Assembly (NCBI RefSeq): GCF_013179805.1
Contig: NZ_SRRZ01000091.1
Coordinates: 1-31,278, forward strand
Length of the DNA stretch: 31,278 nucleotides
DNA from: Microcoleus asticus IPMA8
GTDB lineage: Bacteria > Cyanobacteriota > Cyanobacteriia > Cyanobacteriales > Microcoleaceae
Direction of reading: 5' to 3'
Positions 17,108-25,051 of this stretch are shown here, piece by piece. How positions within the stretch are numbered: the stretch's first letter is position 1; each line of letters begins with the position of its first letter. The notes beneath the pieces were generated by a model. That model was not told where the DNA came from and made no database searches. It was given only the letters and a program-made list of their open reading frames with translations. A program made the position numbers and the translations under genes.

Positions 17108-17872
17108 ACTAATAGTCCTCTGCTTCGTAAAACCTATCCCAACTTACTTTAAGTTACTTAAAGGCCTAAAAGATAAGTGGTGTTTACTTCCTACGCTGTT
17201 GGGTAGACGGCTAATCCCAAGATAAGTAGGCTATCCCCCTTAAGCCAAAGGTTCTCAACTAAAGATAACACTGCGTGCGATCTGTAGTCAACTTACCTAA
17301 AGTAAATAAGTATAGGCAAGTAAGGATAACTTTTTGCCACTTAAGTCTTACTCTTTGGTGTCCTTTGCCGAATCCGGGGATAGCATTTTTTCCTAACTAT
17401 AGCAGCACTCACGCATAGCACTGCTTCACGGGAGAGCGTCCATAAAGCACGGCCGCCGCCTGCTTTCTGGACGAATGAGACAGCAGAATCAATGCCGCTT
17501 GATTAAAGACTAGCAAAACTGCGGGGACTACCATAGCCTAAAGCTGAAAAAGGTCAGTCCGTCAAAAACTTTCTATTGATTGTACCAGGCTTTAGTTGTG
17601 GATCGAGCGTGAAAAAAGCCCTCGCTGCCTCCAAGCGATCGCCATCCTCCGGCGGACTAGGGATTTGAACCGCGCTGCCTTAGAATAGGGTAATGACGCG
17701 AGCCTATGACGCGAGCCGCGGGCGAGCAAAAAGGTCGATCGGCAGTGAGGGTTTTCCTGACAATTGCCAACAAAGGTTCATTTTGACTGCACCTGATTTT
17801 AGGGCTGTGGCAAAGCCAAAAAAAACCTTGAGCGCAACTCATCCAGCCCAACAGACTAGCCTCAAGTTCCCC

Positions 17873-18130
17873 TTGGGGATCGATCGGCACTTGCTGCTGG
17901 TAGCAGCGGTAAAACCAGAGAATCCTCGGTATTTTGAAGTTGACCTACGCAAAGATGCGTTGGATAAACTGACGGCATACTCAGCCAAAAACTTCAAAAC
18001 TTTGGCGGCCGAAGACTTGAAGCAGTCGGGAATGCCAGCGTTGCACAGTCGAAGTGCCCGTGCAATTGTGCGATGTGGATTCTACGAGTTTAGGCAACAG
18101 TGGGAATACAAGGTGAAACTCTACACTTAG
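17873..18130 (+). pseudogene. tnpB: decayed TnpB (IS200/IS605-type) relic upstream of hmpA
   Basis: The open frame 17693-18130 (145 codons from an ATG) carries recognisable TnpB pieces only from about 17873: LGIDRH (RuvC-I region, Asp64), NPRYF, then directly LRKDALDKLTAYSAKNFKTL and the RuvC-II Glu in AAEDLKQSGM (Glu107), then RAIVRCGFYEFRQQWEYK and a stop. The long helical insert normally between RuvC-I and the RKDAL segment is missing, and everything after the EYK segment (zinc finger, RuvC-III) is gone. The protein cannot be an active RNA-guided nuclease. Upstream residues 1-60 are not recognisable. It ends 205 bp before hmpA, on the same strand. No tnpA is present. Confidence 0.75.
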
Positions 18131-18315
18131 AGAATGCCGCGAGTTTCGCGGTTTCAGCTTGTGGACTGGTAGCGCGGCCGACTTAGGCAGCAAGTATCGC
18201 CCTTTCGTCAATTCCCAATTGTGAGATGGGCATAAGTGCGTAAATTATTGACGGAAACTAAAGTCAATCTTTGCGCCTGCACACAGTCTTTCCGAGCTCA
18301 GACGCCAACGGTTTT

Positions 18316-18323
18316 AAGGAGGA
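18316..18323 (+). promoter_or_regulatory. strong ribosome-binding site of hmpA
   Basis: AAGGAGGA, a near-full Shine-Dalgarno, 12 nt before the ATG at 18336; the spacing is a little long. It is much stronger than for other genes here. Confidence 0.75.
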
Positions 18324-18335
18324 CACTTTAGCTGC

Positions 18336-19574
18336 ATGCAGGGAAATTTGAGTGAAATTGACATCCGCAGCATCCTGCAATTGATTGAGTTAGGTCAGCG
18401 AACCGGAGAACTGTTCGTAGAGGCCTACACCTCCACCAGCAGCAGCACGGGTACTCAACCTACCCTGCGCTCCCTTGCAGGACAATCCTGGTATGTCTTC
18501 TGCTTCAACGGTCAGATTATTTACGCTACCCAGAGTGCGGGCAGTTTGTTTCGCTTGCGCGACTACCTGCGCCGCTACAAAGCAGATACCGCCCTCGACA
18601 AAATCCAAGTTCCCTATATGGCATCTACCAATGCCCCAGAATACGGCTACCTGTGGGCCCTGCTAGAAAACCACATCCTTACCCCAGCTCAAGGGCGCAA
18701 CATCATCCACAGCATGATCCACGAAACCCTTTTTGACTTGCTCAGCCTCCACCAGGGTTCCTTCACTTTTGAAATGGGCCCAGCTTTGGCTCCTCAACTG
18801 ACCAGCTTAGAAATTAGCTCGCTGCTGGCCAAGATTGTCAAACAGGTGCAGCAGTGGAAGCAGTTTCACCCTCACATTCAGTCGCCCAACCAATGCCCGG
18901 TGATTTCAGATCCCTCCGAACTGCGAGTAGCGCTGCCTGTCAATACCTTTAATACTCTCAGACGTTGGGCCGACGGCCACACTTCGATCCGCCAAATGGC
19001 GCGCTACCTCAACCGAGACGTGCTGACTGTCGCTAAGGCGATTTACCCCTTCGTGCAGCAGGGATTGGTGCAAGTATTTTACGAGTCCTCTGTAGCCCCG
19101 GCCAACAACAAAAAAGAATGGTCGTCCCCAGAAACCAAGCCTCCTAGAGTTGTCTGCATTGACGACGACAAGATTATTCGCAAAACAGTCGAGTCAATTT
19201 TAAATGAACACGGTTACGAAGCTACGGCGATCGGCAATCCCCTTCAAGCCCTGAGTTTGGTTTTTCAACTCAAACCCGATTTAATTCTGTGTGACATCGC
19301 CATGCCAGAACTCGACGGCTACGAAATTTGCGCTATGCTGCGCAATTCTAGCGCTTTCCGGCAGACCCCGATCGTTATGCTGACGGGCATCGACGGATTT
19401 ATTGACCGCGTTAAAGCTCGCATGGCCGGAGCGACAGACTTTTACACCAAACCTTTTGGCGAAAGCGAGTTATTGATGCTGGTAGAAAAATATGTGGGTC
19501 CAGGCTACCCTCTGGCCAATATATCGGAAAGATTATTAGACCGCTCGCTAGAAGACGAATTAGAAGAAAAATAA
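18336..19574 (+). CDS. hmpA: PatA-type response regulator HmpA (PilG)
   Basis: A 412-aa protein. The N-terminal PatA/DUF4388 domain (about 1-150) begins MQGNLSEIDIRSILQLIELG, followed by a helical linker. A C-terminal CheY-like receiver (about 268-395) has the acidic pair in CIDDDK, the phospho-acceptor Asp320 in LILCDIAMPELDGYE, the Thr in VMLTG and the Lys in FYTKPF. All key residues are present. This is the first gene of the hmp/pil chemotaxis cluster (PilG in Synechocystis), an output regulator of type IV pili. It starts at the ATG after a strong Shine-Dalgarno. The gene order puts it before hmpC, but the expected short receiver gene hmpB/pilH is not found in the 694 bp after it, so HmpA may be the main stand-alone phosphate acceptor. 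Confidence 0.92.
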   Translation: MQGNLSEIDIRSILQLIELGQRTGELFVEAYTSTSSSTGTQPTLRSLAGQSWYVFCFNGQIIYATQSAGSLFRLRDYLRRYKADTALDKIQVPYMASTNAPEYGYLWALLENHILTPAQGRNIIHSMIHETLFDLLSLHQGSFTFEMGPALAPQLTSLEISSLLAKIVKQVQQWKQFHPHIQSPNQCPVISDPSELRVALPVNTFNTLRRWADGHTSIRQMARYLNRDVLTVAKAIYPFVQQGLVQVFYESSVAPANNKKEWSSPETKPPRVVCIDDDKIIRKTVESILNEHGYEATAIGNPLQALSLVFQLKPDLILCDIAMPELDGYEICAMLRNSSAFRQTPIVMLTGIDGFIDRVKARMAGATDFYTKPFGESELLMLVEKYVGPGYPLANISERLLDRSLEDELEEK

Positions 19575-19956
19575 ATTTCGCATCGGTCGCATTGTGGGAG
19601 CTTTCTTGTACCTGCGCTTACATCGAGTCTCGACCGCCACAAACAGAAAGCTCGCGGGCGGGCACTATTGGCGAGCGCAGCATAAACTAGAATGTGTAAG
19701 TCCGCGCGCTGGCATGAGGGCGTCGGTAAAACTCTGTTCAATTTCTCCACCCAAGTGGGTCTAACACGCTCAAAGTGCAAATATAATATACTTGTTCTCC
19801 ACTTGCAGCAGCTCCGAAAAACCGATGCGCAGAGCTACTAATTGCTAGGTATTTCTGTACAAAGTCGGAGAGTGCATTCTCAGTCTTAACTGACTCAGTT
19901 CATGATTGTCGCGACACCAGCCATGTCAACAACCCGTCGCTAATCCGAGTACCGGT

Positions 19957-20030
19957 TTAGCATTCATCGCAGAAATTACCCAGAGTTTTACCAATTTAGA
20001 CGGCGGTGGGAGTACAAAGTGAAGCTTTAG
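19957..20030 (+). pseudogene. second tnpB tail relic, frameshifted, upstream of hmpC
   Basis: Codons from 19957 read LAFIAEI (compare the TnpB segment LARAIAEMG). After a shift of frame, 19983-20030 reads EFYQFRRRWEYKVKL and a stop, nearly the same as the end of the first relic (GFYEFRQQWEYKVKLYT, stop). Only about 25 codons survive. It ends 239 bp before hmpC. Confidence 0.65.
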
Positions 20031-20163
20031 GGGTTCCAAATTAATTGTTCGCAGTCGATTTGAGCTAATTTGTCAGCAAAGGTCGCGTGAATTATTGATT
20101 GCAGTCAATTATGAACGGAGCAAATCTCTTGCCAAGCACCTCCGGCAGTCGCGCCATTCACCC

Positions 20164-20193
20164 CTTGGCTGTGTCAAGCTTGGCTGTGTCAAG
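20164..20193. repeat. 15-bp tandem duplication before hmpC
   Basis: CTTGGCTGTGTCAAG twice in direct, perfect tandem, about 75 bp before the hmpC start. Confidence 0.9.
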
Positions 20194-20268
20194 TTTTGAT
20201 CGTCGAAGTTTCGATCGGGTTCTTCTTGGCGGGAAACGTCAACAATTTGCTAGAAAGCAGGTGTCAGA

Positions 20269-20808
20269 ATGATGATTAGCGGCAGCCCAGACTTTATATT
20301 ACCAGGACTAGGCGTAGATCCGGCTCCGGAATTCCAAGAACTAGAAACTCCCGAAGGCGAGCTGCACCTGCGGTTCTATGTTCCTTCGGGGAACGAGTTC
20401 GCACTGCCGGCGACAGGGATTAGAGAGGTACTAGCCCCGTCCCCAGACCGCATGACACCGATCCCCAACGTTTCCTCTTTGCTTTTAGGTACCCTAAATA
20501 TGAGAGGACGAGTGATTTGGGTGGCAGACCTCGGCCAATTTCTGGGAGACCAAACACCTCTGAACACAGACAGACCGGAAATCCCGATCGTGGCTGTGGA
20601 AGACCAAGACACGATTTTGGGGCTGGCAGTCGATCGAATTGTGGGGATGGACTGGCTCGACGTAGAGCAACTGCACTCTCAGAACAATGCACCAGACGGC
20701 ATGATTCCATTTCTGAGGGGAGAATGGATGTTAGGTGCACCAGCTCAGAAAGTGCTCCGACTGCTAGATCAAGTGAAAATTCTGCGCTCGGCGCGGTGGG
20801 CAGCGTGA
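20269..20808 (+). CDS. hmpC: CheW-like adaptor HmpC (PilI)
   Basis: A 179-aa single CheW domain that couples the MCP HmpD to the kinase HmpE. Visible CheW features are LRFYVPSGNEFALPATGIREVL (strands 1-2 and helix), IPNVSSLLLGTLNMRGRVIWVADL (the conserved GxxNxRG-V-DL block, about 65-88), VAVEDQDTILGLAVDRIVGM and the final LRLLDQVKIL. Two adjacent ATGs (20269, 20272) are possible; AGGTG is 5 or 8 nt before them, so the second may be the true start. Next to hmpD with a 147-bp repeat-filled gap. Confidence 0.93.
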   Translation: MMISGSPDFILPGLGVDPAPEFQELETPEGELHLRFYVPSGNEFALPATGIREVLAPSPDRMTPIPNVSSLLLGTLNMRGRVIWVADLGQFLGDQTPLNTDRPEIPIVAVEDQDTILGLAVDRIVGMDWLDVEQLHSQNNAPDGMIPFLRGEWMLGAPAQKVLRLLDQVKILRSARWAA

Positions 20809-20811
20809 AAT

Positions 20812-20943
20812 CGATTTTAGATTTGCGATTTGCGATTTTCGATTGAGGTCTAACCATCAACAGTCACACGACTTGAGGCGCGCATCTAAACATTCAATTC
20901 AAGATAAAAATCTAAAATCTCAAATCTAAAATCTAAAATCAAA
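20812..20943. repeat. GATTTTAGATT-type repeat element between hmpC and hmpD
   Basis: The left part is GATTTTAGATTTGCGATTTG and similar. The right part (20909-20943) is AATCTAAAATC repeated, the complement of the left, ending one base before the GAGGG ribosome-binding site of hmpD. It is the same family as the insertion in tilS. It could form a long hairpin within the operon mRNA. Confidence 0.8.
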
Positions 20944-20955
20944 AGAGGGCGGCAA

Positions 20956-23900
20956 ATGGCAACAAGTACCAACTTTCAGCAGGACTACCAACGGGCAGAA
21001 GCGGCCTACATGGATGGCAATTATTCAGAAGCCGCAGCCCTAGTTTATCAATTAGTAGAAGATTTTCCCGAAGACCCCAGCGCTCGCCTGCTGTGCGGAC
21101 ACATTTACTGCTACGGACTGCAACAGTATGAGGTGGCGCGGGAACAGTATACGGTTGTGCTAGGCCTGAGTGACGATCAGACTTTGGTCGAACACGCTCA
21201 CAGCGGAATTACTTACACAGACCAATTTTTATCCGGAGAACTGCAACCGGAAAATGTCGAGGCTTTGTCTGCTGAAACAGAATTGGAATTCTACCCAGAC
21301 TTATCTCTCGATGAAGGGTTAGAAGACCCGGATTTGGGACTTTTCCAAGGAAATTCCCCATCCCTTTCCTATAGAAGTCCATCGCCAGACGACATGGAAA
21401 ACGAGGACTTGGCAGACTTGGGCATGAGCGGCTTGGAGTGGGAAGCAGACGACGACGATCGCGCCGACCCTGTTCCAGATTTAAGCTCACATTCTAACCC
21501 TTTTTCTAGCGACAGTGCCGGGATGGCAGCTTATGCTGAGACTCCCGACTCGCTAGACATCGACGACTTTGAAGACTCGGACTTTGGAGACCCTTTTGCC
21601 TTAGATGACGGAGGGTTTGATGCTGCTGACGTGTCTAGCAGCAAAGTGTCTGGGAAACAGGCACCTTACTCAGGAGATTCGTTTTCAGAAGCTCCGACTC
21701 AGATGCTCAACGGTCAAAGTTTTGCCTCTTCAGACATCGGGAATTCCTTCGACTCGAACCAAGTAGACTCCCCCATCGGGCCCTCCGACAATTTTGGCGA
21801 ACCTTTTGCTGGGTTCGATTTGCCAGACGAACTCGACGGGAACTCCGACTACGACTACCAAGCCCCGCCCCAGAGCCGCCAAAATCACGCTCATAGCGCA
21901 GATCCCGCAGAAGAGGAAGACCCCTTTGCCGAGGCGATGCCCTCGTCGGGTTTCGGGTCTTCTCGACCTCAAAACAAGCAGTCGAATACCGGCGGGTCGG
22001 ACTACTCGTCAAACTATTCGCTGGCTGAAGACGAAACGCTGTTGATGGGAGGTGCTGTCCCCAACTCTCAAAGTCAAAGGTCGAGCCGGGAAAAATTTAA
22101 TTCGGTCGATCGATCCTCCGCCAACAACAACGGTTACGGCGACTCGGAACCCCCGGCATTTGGTTCTATAGACAGCTTCGAGTTAGATGCTTTTGATGAC
22201 GATGCTTTTAGCGATTCTTTCTCTTTCGACGACAACGAACAAGCGACAGCTTTCGGGGCGACCGAGAAGAACAGCAGCGGCTGGTCGTCAAAAGCTGCGA
22301 ACTCTCAACAACACAGCGACTTTTTAGACGAATTTGACGAGTTTGACGATTTGGGCAATTTGCCGGACTTTGACATCTCAGAAGATGCCACCAGTTCGAT
22401 GCTGACTAGAGGTAATACCAATTTCGGTAACTCGACCAGCGGCATGATGGGAACGACAGGCAGCGGCCTGGACTTTGACAACAGCGATGGCTCAGCAATT
22501 CGGGATGACGAGATATTTAGCATAAACGGCCCGGCTGATTCGTCAGTGCCGAGTTTTGCTCCCACAGAAACAGAAGCGGTCGATACTTCGGTGACGGTAG
22601 AACAGGGGGGACTGGCTTTCTTGGAAAATGCCCCTTTGTTTACAAAACAGTTGTACACGGCAATCGGGGCAGGGCTGGTTTCTCTGGTAGCTGTGGCTTT
22701 CGTCACCAACATTGCCTCCTATCAAGCTCTGCGGCAAGACAAACCGGAGGCGATCGTTTACCTGCGCCAAACAGGCTGGGTAATGACCGCAGCAGCAGGC
22801 TTTACGAGCTTTTTAACTTCTTGGGGGATCGGCCAGTTGATCGCCAAGCAGGTGCGCAAGTCCTCGGACAATTTGCAAGCTCAGTTCGATGCCGTATCTC
22901 AAGGAACTTTGGACGCTCGCGCTACGGTTTACTCGGAAGATGAATTTGGCAAAATGGCTGCTAAATTCAACCACATGGCGAAGGTCATCCAAACCACGAT
23001 CAGCGATACCAGGCGCAAGTCTGACGAGCAGGAACAGGCAAAAGAAGACTTGCAGCGCCAAGTGATTCGCTTGCTAGACGACGTGGAAGGAGCGGCTCGG
23101 GGTGACTTGACTGTGACTGCGGAAGTGACTGCAGACGTTTTGGGTGCTGTTGCTGACTCGTTTAACTTGACTATTCAAAATCTGCGCGAAATCGTCCATC
23201 AGGTGAAGCAGGCGGCGAGGGAGGTCAGCAAAGGCGCTACGGATAGTGCTAAGTTTGCGGGCGATTTGTCTTCCGACGCGCTGCGGCAAGCTGAGGAACT
23301 GGCGGCAACGCTGAATTCGGTGCAAGTCCTCACCGACGCGATTCAGCGGGTCGCAGAGAGCGCTAGAGAGGCGGAAGAAGTGGCCAGGGGCGCGGCGGCA
23401 ACGGCTCTGAAAGGGGGCGAGGCTGTGGAGCGGACGGTGGCCGGGATTTTAGAAATTCGAGAAACAGTAGCAGAAACCACTAGAAAAGTCAAGCGGTTGG
23501 CGGAAGCTTCTCAAGAAATTTCTAAGATTGTGGCTTTAATTGCGACGATCGCCTCCCGGACGAATTTGTTGGCCCTCAACGCCAGTATTGAGGCGGCGAG
23601 AGCTGGGGAAGCGGGCAGGGGTTTTGCGATCGTGGCAGACGAGGTGCGACAATTGGCAGACCGATCGGCTAAGTCTTTGAAAGAAATCGAACAGATCGTG
23701 ATGCAGATTCAAAGCGAAACCGGCGCGGTAATGACGGCGATGGAAGAAGGGACGCAGCAGGTTATTGAGGGAACAAGATTGGCAGAACAGGCGAAGCGAT
23801 CGCTTGAAGATATCATTCAAGTAACTAACCGAATTGACGTGTTAGTGCGATCGATTACTGCCGACACTGTAGAGCAAAACGAAACAGCTCGCGCGGTAGC

Positions 23901-24051
23901 TTCTGTGATGCAAGCTGTCGAGCTGACAGCTCAGGAAACATCCCAAGAAGCGCAGCGAGTTTCCGGTGCTTTGCAAAACTTGGTAGGCGTTGCTCGCGAC
24001 CTTTTGACATCGGTGGAAAGATTCCGAGTAGAAACCGCAGAAAGACAATAA
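20956..24051 (+). CDS. hmpD: methyl-accepting chemotaxis protein HmpD (PilJ) with TPR-like input and acidic linker
   Basis: A 1031-aa protein. In order: a TPR-like helical region (about 5-90, YQRAEAAYMDGNYSEAAALV, ARLLCGHIYCYGLQQYEVAR); a long acidic Ser/Asp/Phe-rich disordered stretch (about 100-545); two membrane helices (about 564-588 and 606-628) joined by only some 15 residues; a HAMP domain (about 630-685); a second HAMP-like region (about 695-755); and the MCP signalling hairpin (about 780-1025). The hairpin tip holds the conserved IASRTNLLALNASIEAARAGE and GRGFAIVADEVRQLADRS. The extracytoplasmic loop is too short for a ligand domain, so input probably comes from the cytoplasmic N-terminus. 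PilJ-type receptors control type IV pili and phototaxis. GAGGG precedes the ATG. Confidence 0.92.
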   Translation: MATSTNFQQDYQRAEAAYMDGNYSEAAALVYQLVEDFPEDPSARLLCGHIYCYGLQQYEVAREQYTVVLGLSDDQTLVEHAHSGITYTDQFLSGELQPENVEALSAETELEFYPDLSLDEGLEDPDLGLFQGNSPSLSYRSPSPDDMENEDLADLGMSGLEWEADDDDRADPVPDLSSHSNPFSSDSAGMAAYAETPDSLDIDDFEDSDFGDPFALDDGGFDAADVSSSKVSGKQAPYSGDSFSEAPTQMLNGQSFASSDIGNSFDSNQVDSPIGPSDNFGEPFAGFDLPDELDGNSDYDYQAPPQSRQNHAHSADPAEEEDPFAEAMPSSGFGSSRPQNKQSNTGGSDYSSNYSLAEDETLLMGGAVPNSQSQRSSREKFNSVDRSSANNNGYGDSEPPAFGSIDSFELDAFDDDAFSDSFSFDDNEQATAFGATEKNSSGWSSKAANSQQHSDFLDEFDEFDDLGNLPDFDISEDATSSMLTRGNTNFGNSTSGMMGTTGSGLDFDNSDGSAIRDDEIFSINGPADSSVPSFAPTETEAVDTSVTVEQGGLAFLENAPLFTKQLYTAIGAGLVSLVAVAFVTNIASYQALRQDKPEAIVYLRQTGWVMTAAAGFTSFLTSWGIGQLIAKQVRKSSDNLQAQFDAVSQGTLDARATVYSEDEFGKMAAKFNHMAKVIQTTISDTRRKSDEQEQAKEDLQRQVIRLLDDVEGAARGDLTVTAEVTADVLGAVADSFNLTIQNLREIVHQVKQAAREVSKGATDSAKFAGDLSSDALRQAEELAATLNSVQVLTDAIQRVAESAREAEEVARGAAATALKGGEAVERTVAGILEIRETVAETTRKVKRLAEASQEISKIVALIATIASRTNLLALNASIEAARAGEAGRGFAIVADEVRQLADRSAKSLKEIEQIVMQIQSETGAVMTAMEEGTQQVIEGTRLAEQAKRSLEDIIQVTNRIDVLVRSITADTVEQNETARAVASVMQAVELTAQETSQEAQRVSGALQNLVGVARDLLTSVERFRVETAERQ

Positions 24052-24125
24052 TTAAGTGTCTAATGCTTTTTTATCGGCTGATTTACCAGCACATTGGTGG
24101 GGCAATGATGGCATAGAAAAAGCAA

Positions 24126-24152
24126 CCTCGCAGTCTTGAAACCGCTGCGGGG
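24126..24152 (+). other. possible hairpin between hmpD and the HNH gene
   Basis: CCTCGCAG (24126-24133) pairs with CTGCGGGG (24145-24152) with one G-U pair and an 11-nt loop. No T-run follows, so it is not a clear terminator. Confidence 0.35.
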
Positions 24153-24191
24153 CTGCTAATTCAACACCTAAACAAAGTAGGAGTTGCACAG

Positions 24192-25000
24192 ATGGACGAT
24201 AACATAGTAGAGGTAATACCGGGCATCTTTGGTGAAGTTAAGCCTGCGGGCTCTATGATCTCTACCCTAACCAAATCTAGCAGGGTCTATGCCAATAAAA
24301 GACTTCGCCTTAACGGTGAATGGAAAACGTTTACTGTCCACCGTTTAGTATTAGAACATTCATTAGGTCGGCAGATAAGACCCGAATACTTTGCTTGCCA
24401 CACTTGCGATGTCCCCAACTACATTAATCCTAACCATTTGTGGGAAGGTTCTAGGCTGGAAAATTCTCAAGATAGGTTTAAAAAAGGACGTATTAAAGAT
24501 GTAGGAAGTACATCTGCGCCGACACCTCAAAAACAACTGCGAGGCAGAAAAATAGTTCCTGGTATTCGGGCCCAAATACAGCCGAACGGCTGCATGATTT
24601 CTACCTTGGCTAAAAGAAGTGATGGTTGCGCCATTAAGGGTACTAAAATTAATGGTAAAACAAAAAGTTTCTACGCTCACAGACTTGTACTGGAACACAA
24701 ACTGGGAAAGCCTGTCAAACCCGGTTATTTTGCGTGTCACAGTTGCGGCATCGCGGTTGTGTCAATCCAAACCATTTGTGGGAAGGAACCCCCGCCGATA
24801 ACTCCCGCGATGCTATAGAAAAAAACCGCTTTCCTTTCGTTCCATCTGTCAACCGCAAACTCAAACCCGATCGGGTGCGGGAGATTCGCTATCTTGTAAG
24901 TGAGGGCATATCGAAAACAAAAATAGCCAGGACATTTGCGATATCTCGCAGTCAGATTATTCTCTTGGAAAGGGGCGAGATATACAAAGAGATTCTCTAG
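24192..25000 (+). pseudogene. HNH endonuclease with two tandem HNH units, frameshifted
   Basis: Frame 1 (24192-24818) encodes an HNH unit, residues about 5-97, with HRLVLEHSLGRQIRPEYFAC and CHTCDVPNYINPNHLWEGS. A second, similar unit follows (VPGIRAQIQPNGCMISTLAK, HRLVLEHKLGKPVKPGYFAC) but goes out of frame after CHSCG. The continuation HRGCVNPNHLWEGTPADNSRD and a C-terminal helix-turn-helix (VREIRYLVSEGISKTKIART) are in another frame, to 25000. One missing base near 24749 restores a protein of about 269 aa. Such small HNH proteins are homing-type endonucleases of phages and mobile elements. It has a good ribosome-binding site (TAGGAG) and lies alone between hmpD and hmpE, whose reading frames it does not interrupt. 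The break may be real or a sequencing error; the first HNH unit is intact. Confidence 0.8.
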
Positions 25001-25051
25001 AACTACTAACATAGACTCAATACAATAACGCTTAAAATCAGGAATAAAACT

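Larger units (their letters stand above)
17108..18335. other. 1.2-kb divergent spacer between hmpF and hmpA
   Basis: It contains a dense group of TTACTT/AAGTAA-like words (17141-17350), no gene in 17350-17690, a 13-bp-period direct duplication of ATGACGCGAGCC at 17692-17716, then a tnpB relic (17873-18130). A GGGATTTGAACC at about 17662 resembles a tRNA T-arm on the minus strand but does not extend to a tRNA. Promoters for hmpF and hmpA must lie here, but I cannot place them firmly. Confidence 0.7.
19575..20268. other. 694-bp spacer where hmpB would be expected; no gene
   Basis: No plausible coding frame on the plus strand, and no receiver-domain motif seen in any frame. It holds the tail of a second tnpB relic (19957-20030), a 15-bp tandem duplication (20164-20193), and a 15-nt word similar to one upstream of hmpA (20085-20099). 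Confidence 0.75.

Noticed and set aside
17635..17690. tRNA-like 3' half on the minus strand (GGTTCAAATCC)
   Set aside because: Only the T-loop-like word fits. The T-stem does not pair beyond two bases, and no acceptor, D-arm or anticodon arm is found upstream.
24740..24760. Programmed -1 frameshift in the HNH gene
   Set aside because: No X-XXY-YYZ slippery heptamer or downstream pseudoknot is visible near the break; simple mutation or sequence error is more likely.
24052..25051. Group I or II intron carrying the HNH gene
   Set aside because: hmpD and hmpE are both complete on either side, and no intron core motifs are seen; the HNH gene is free-standing.
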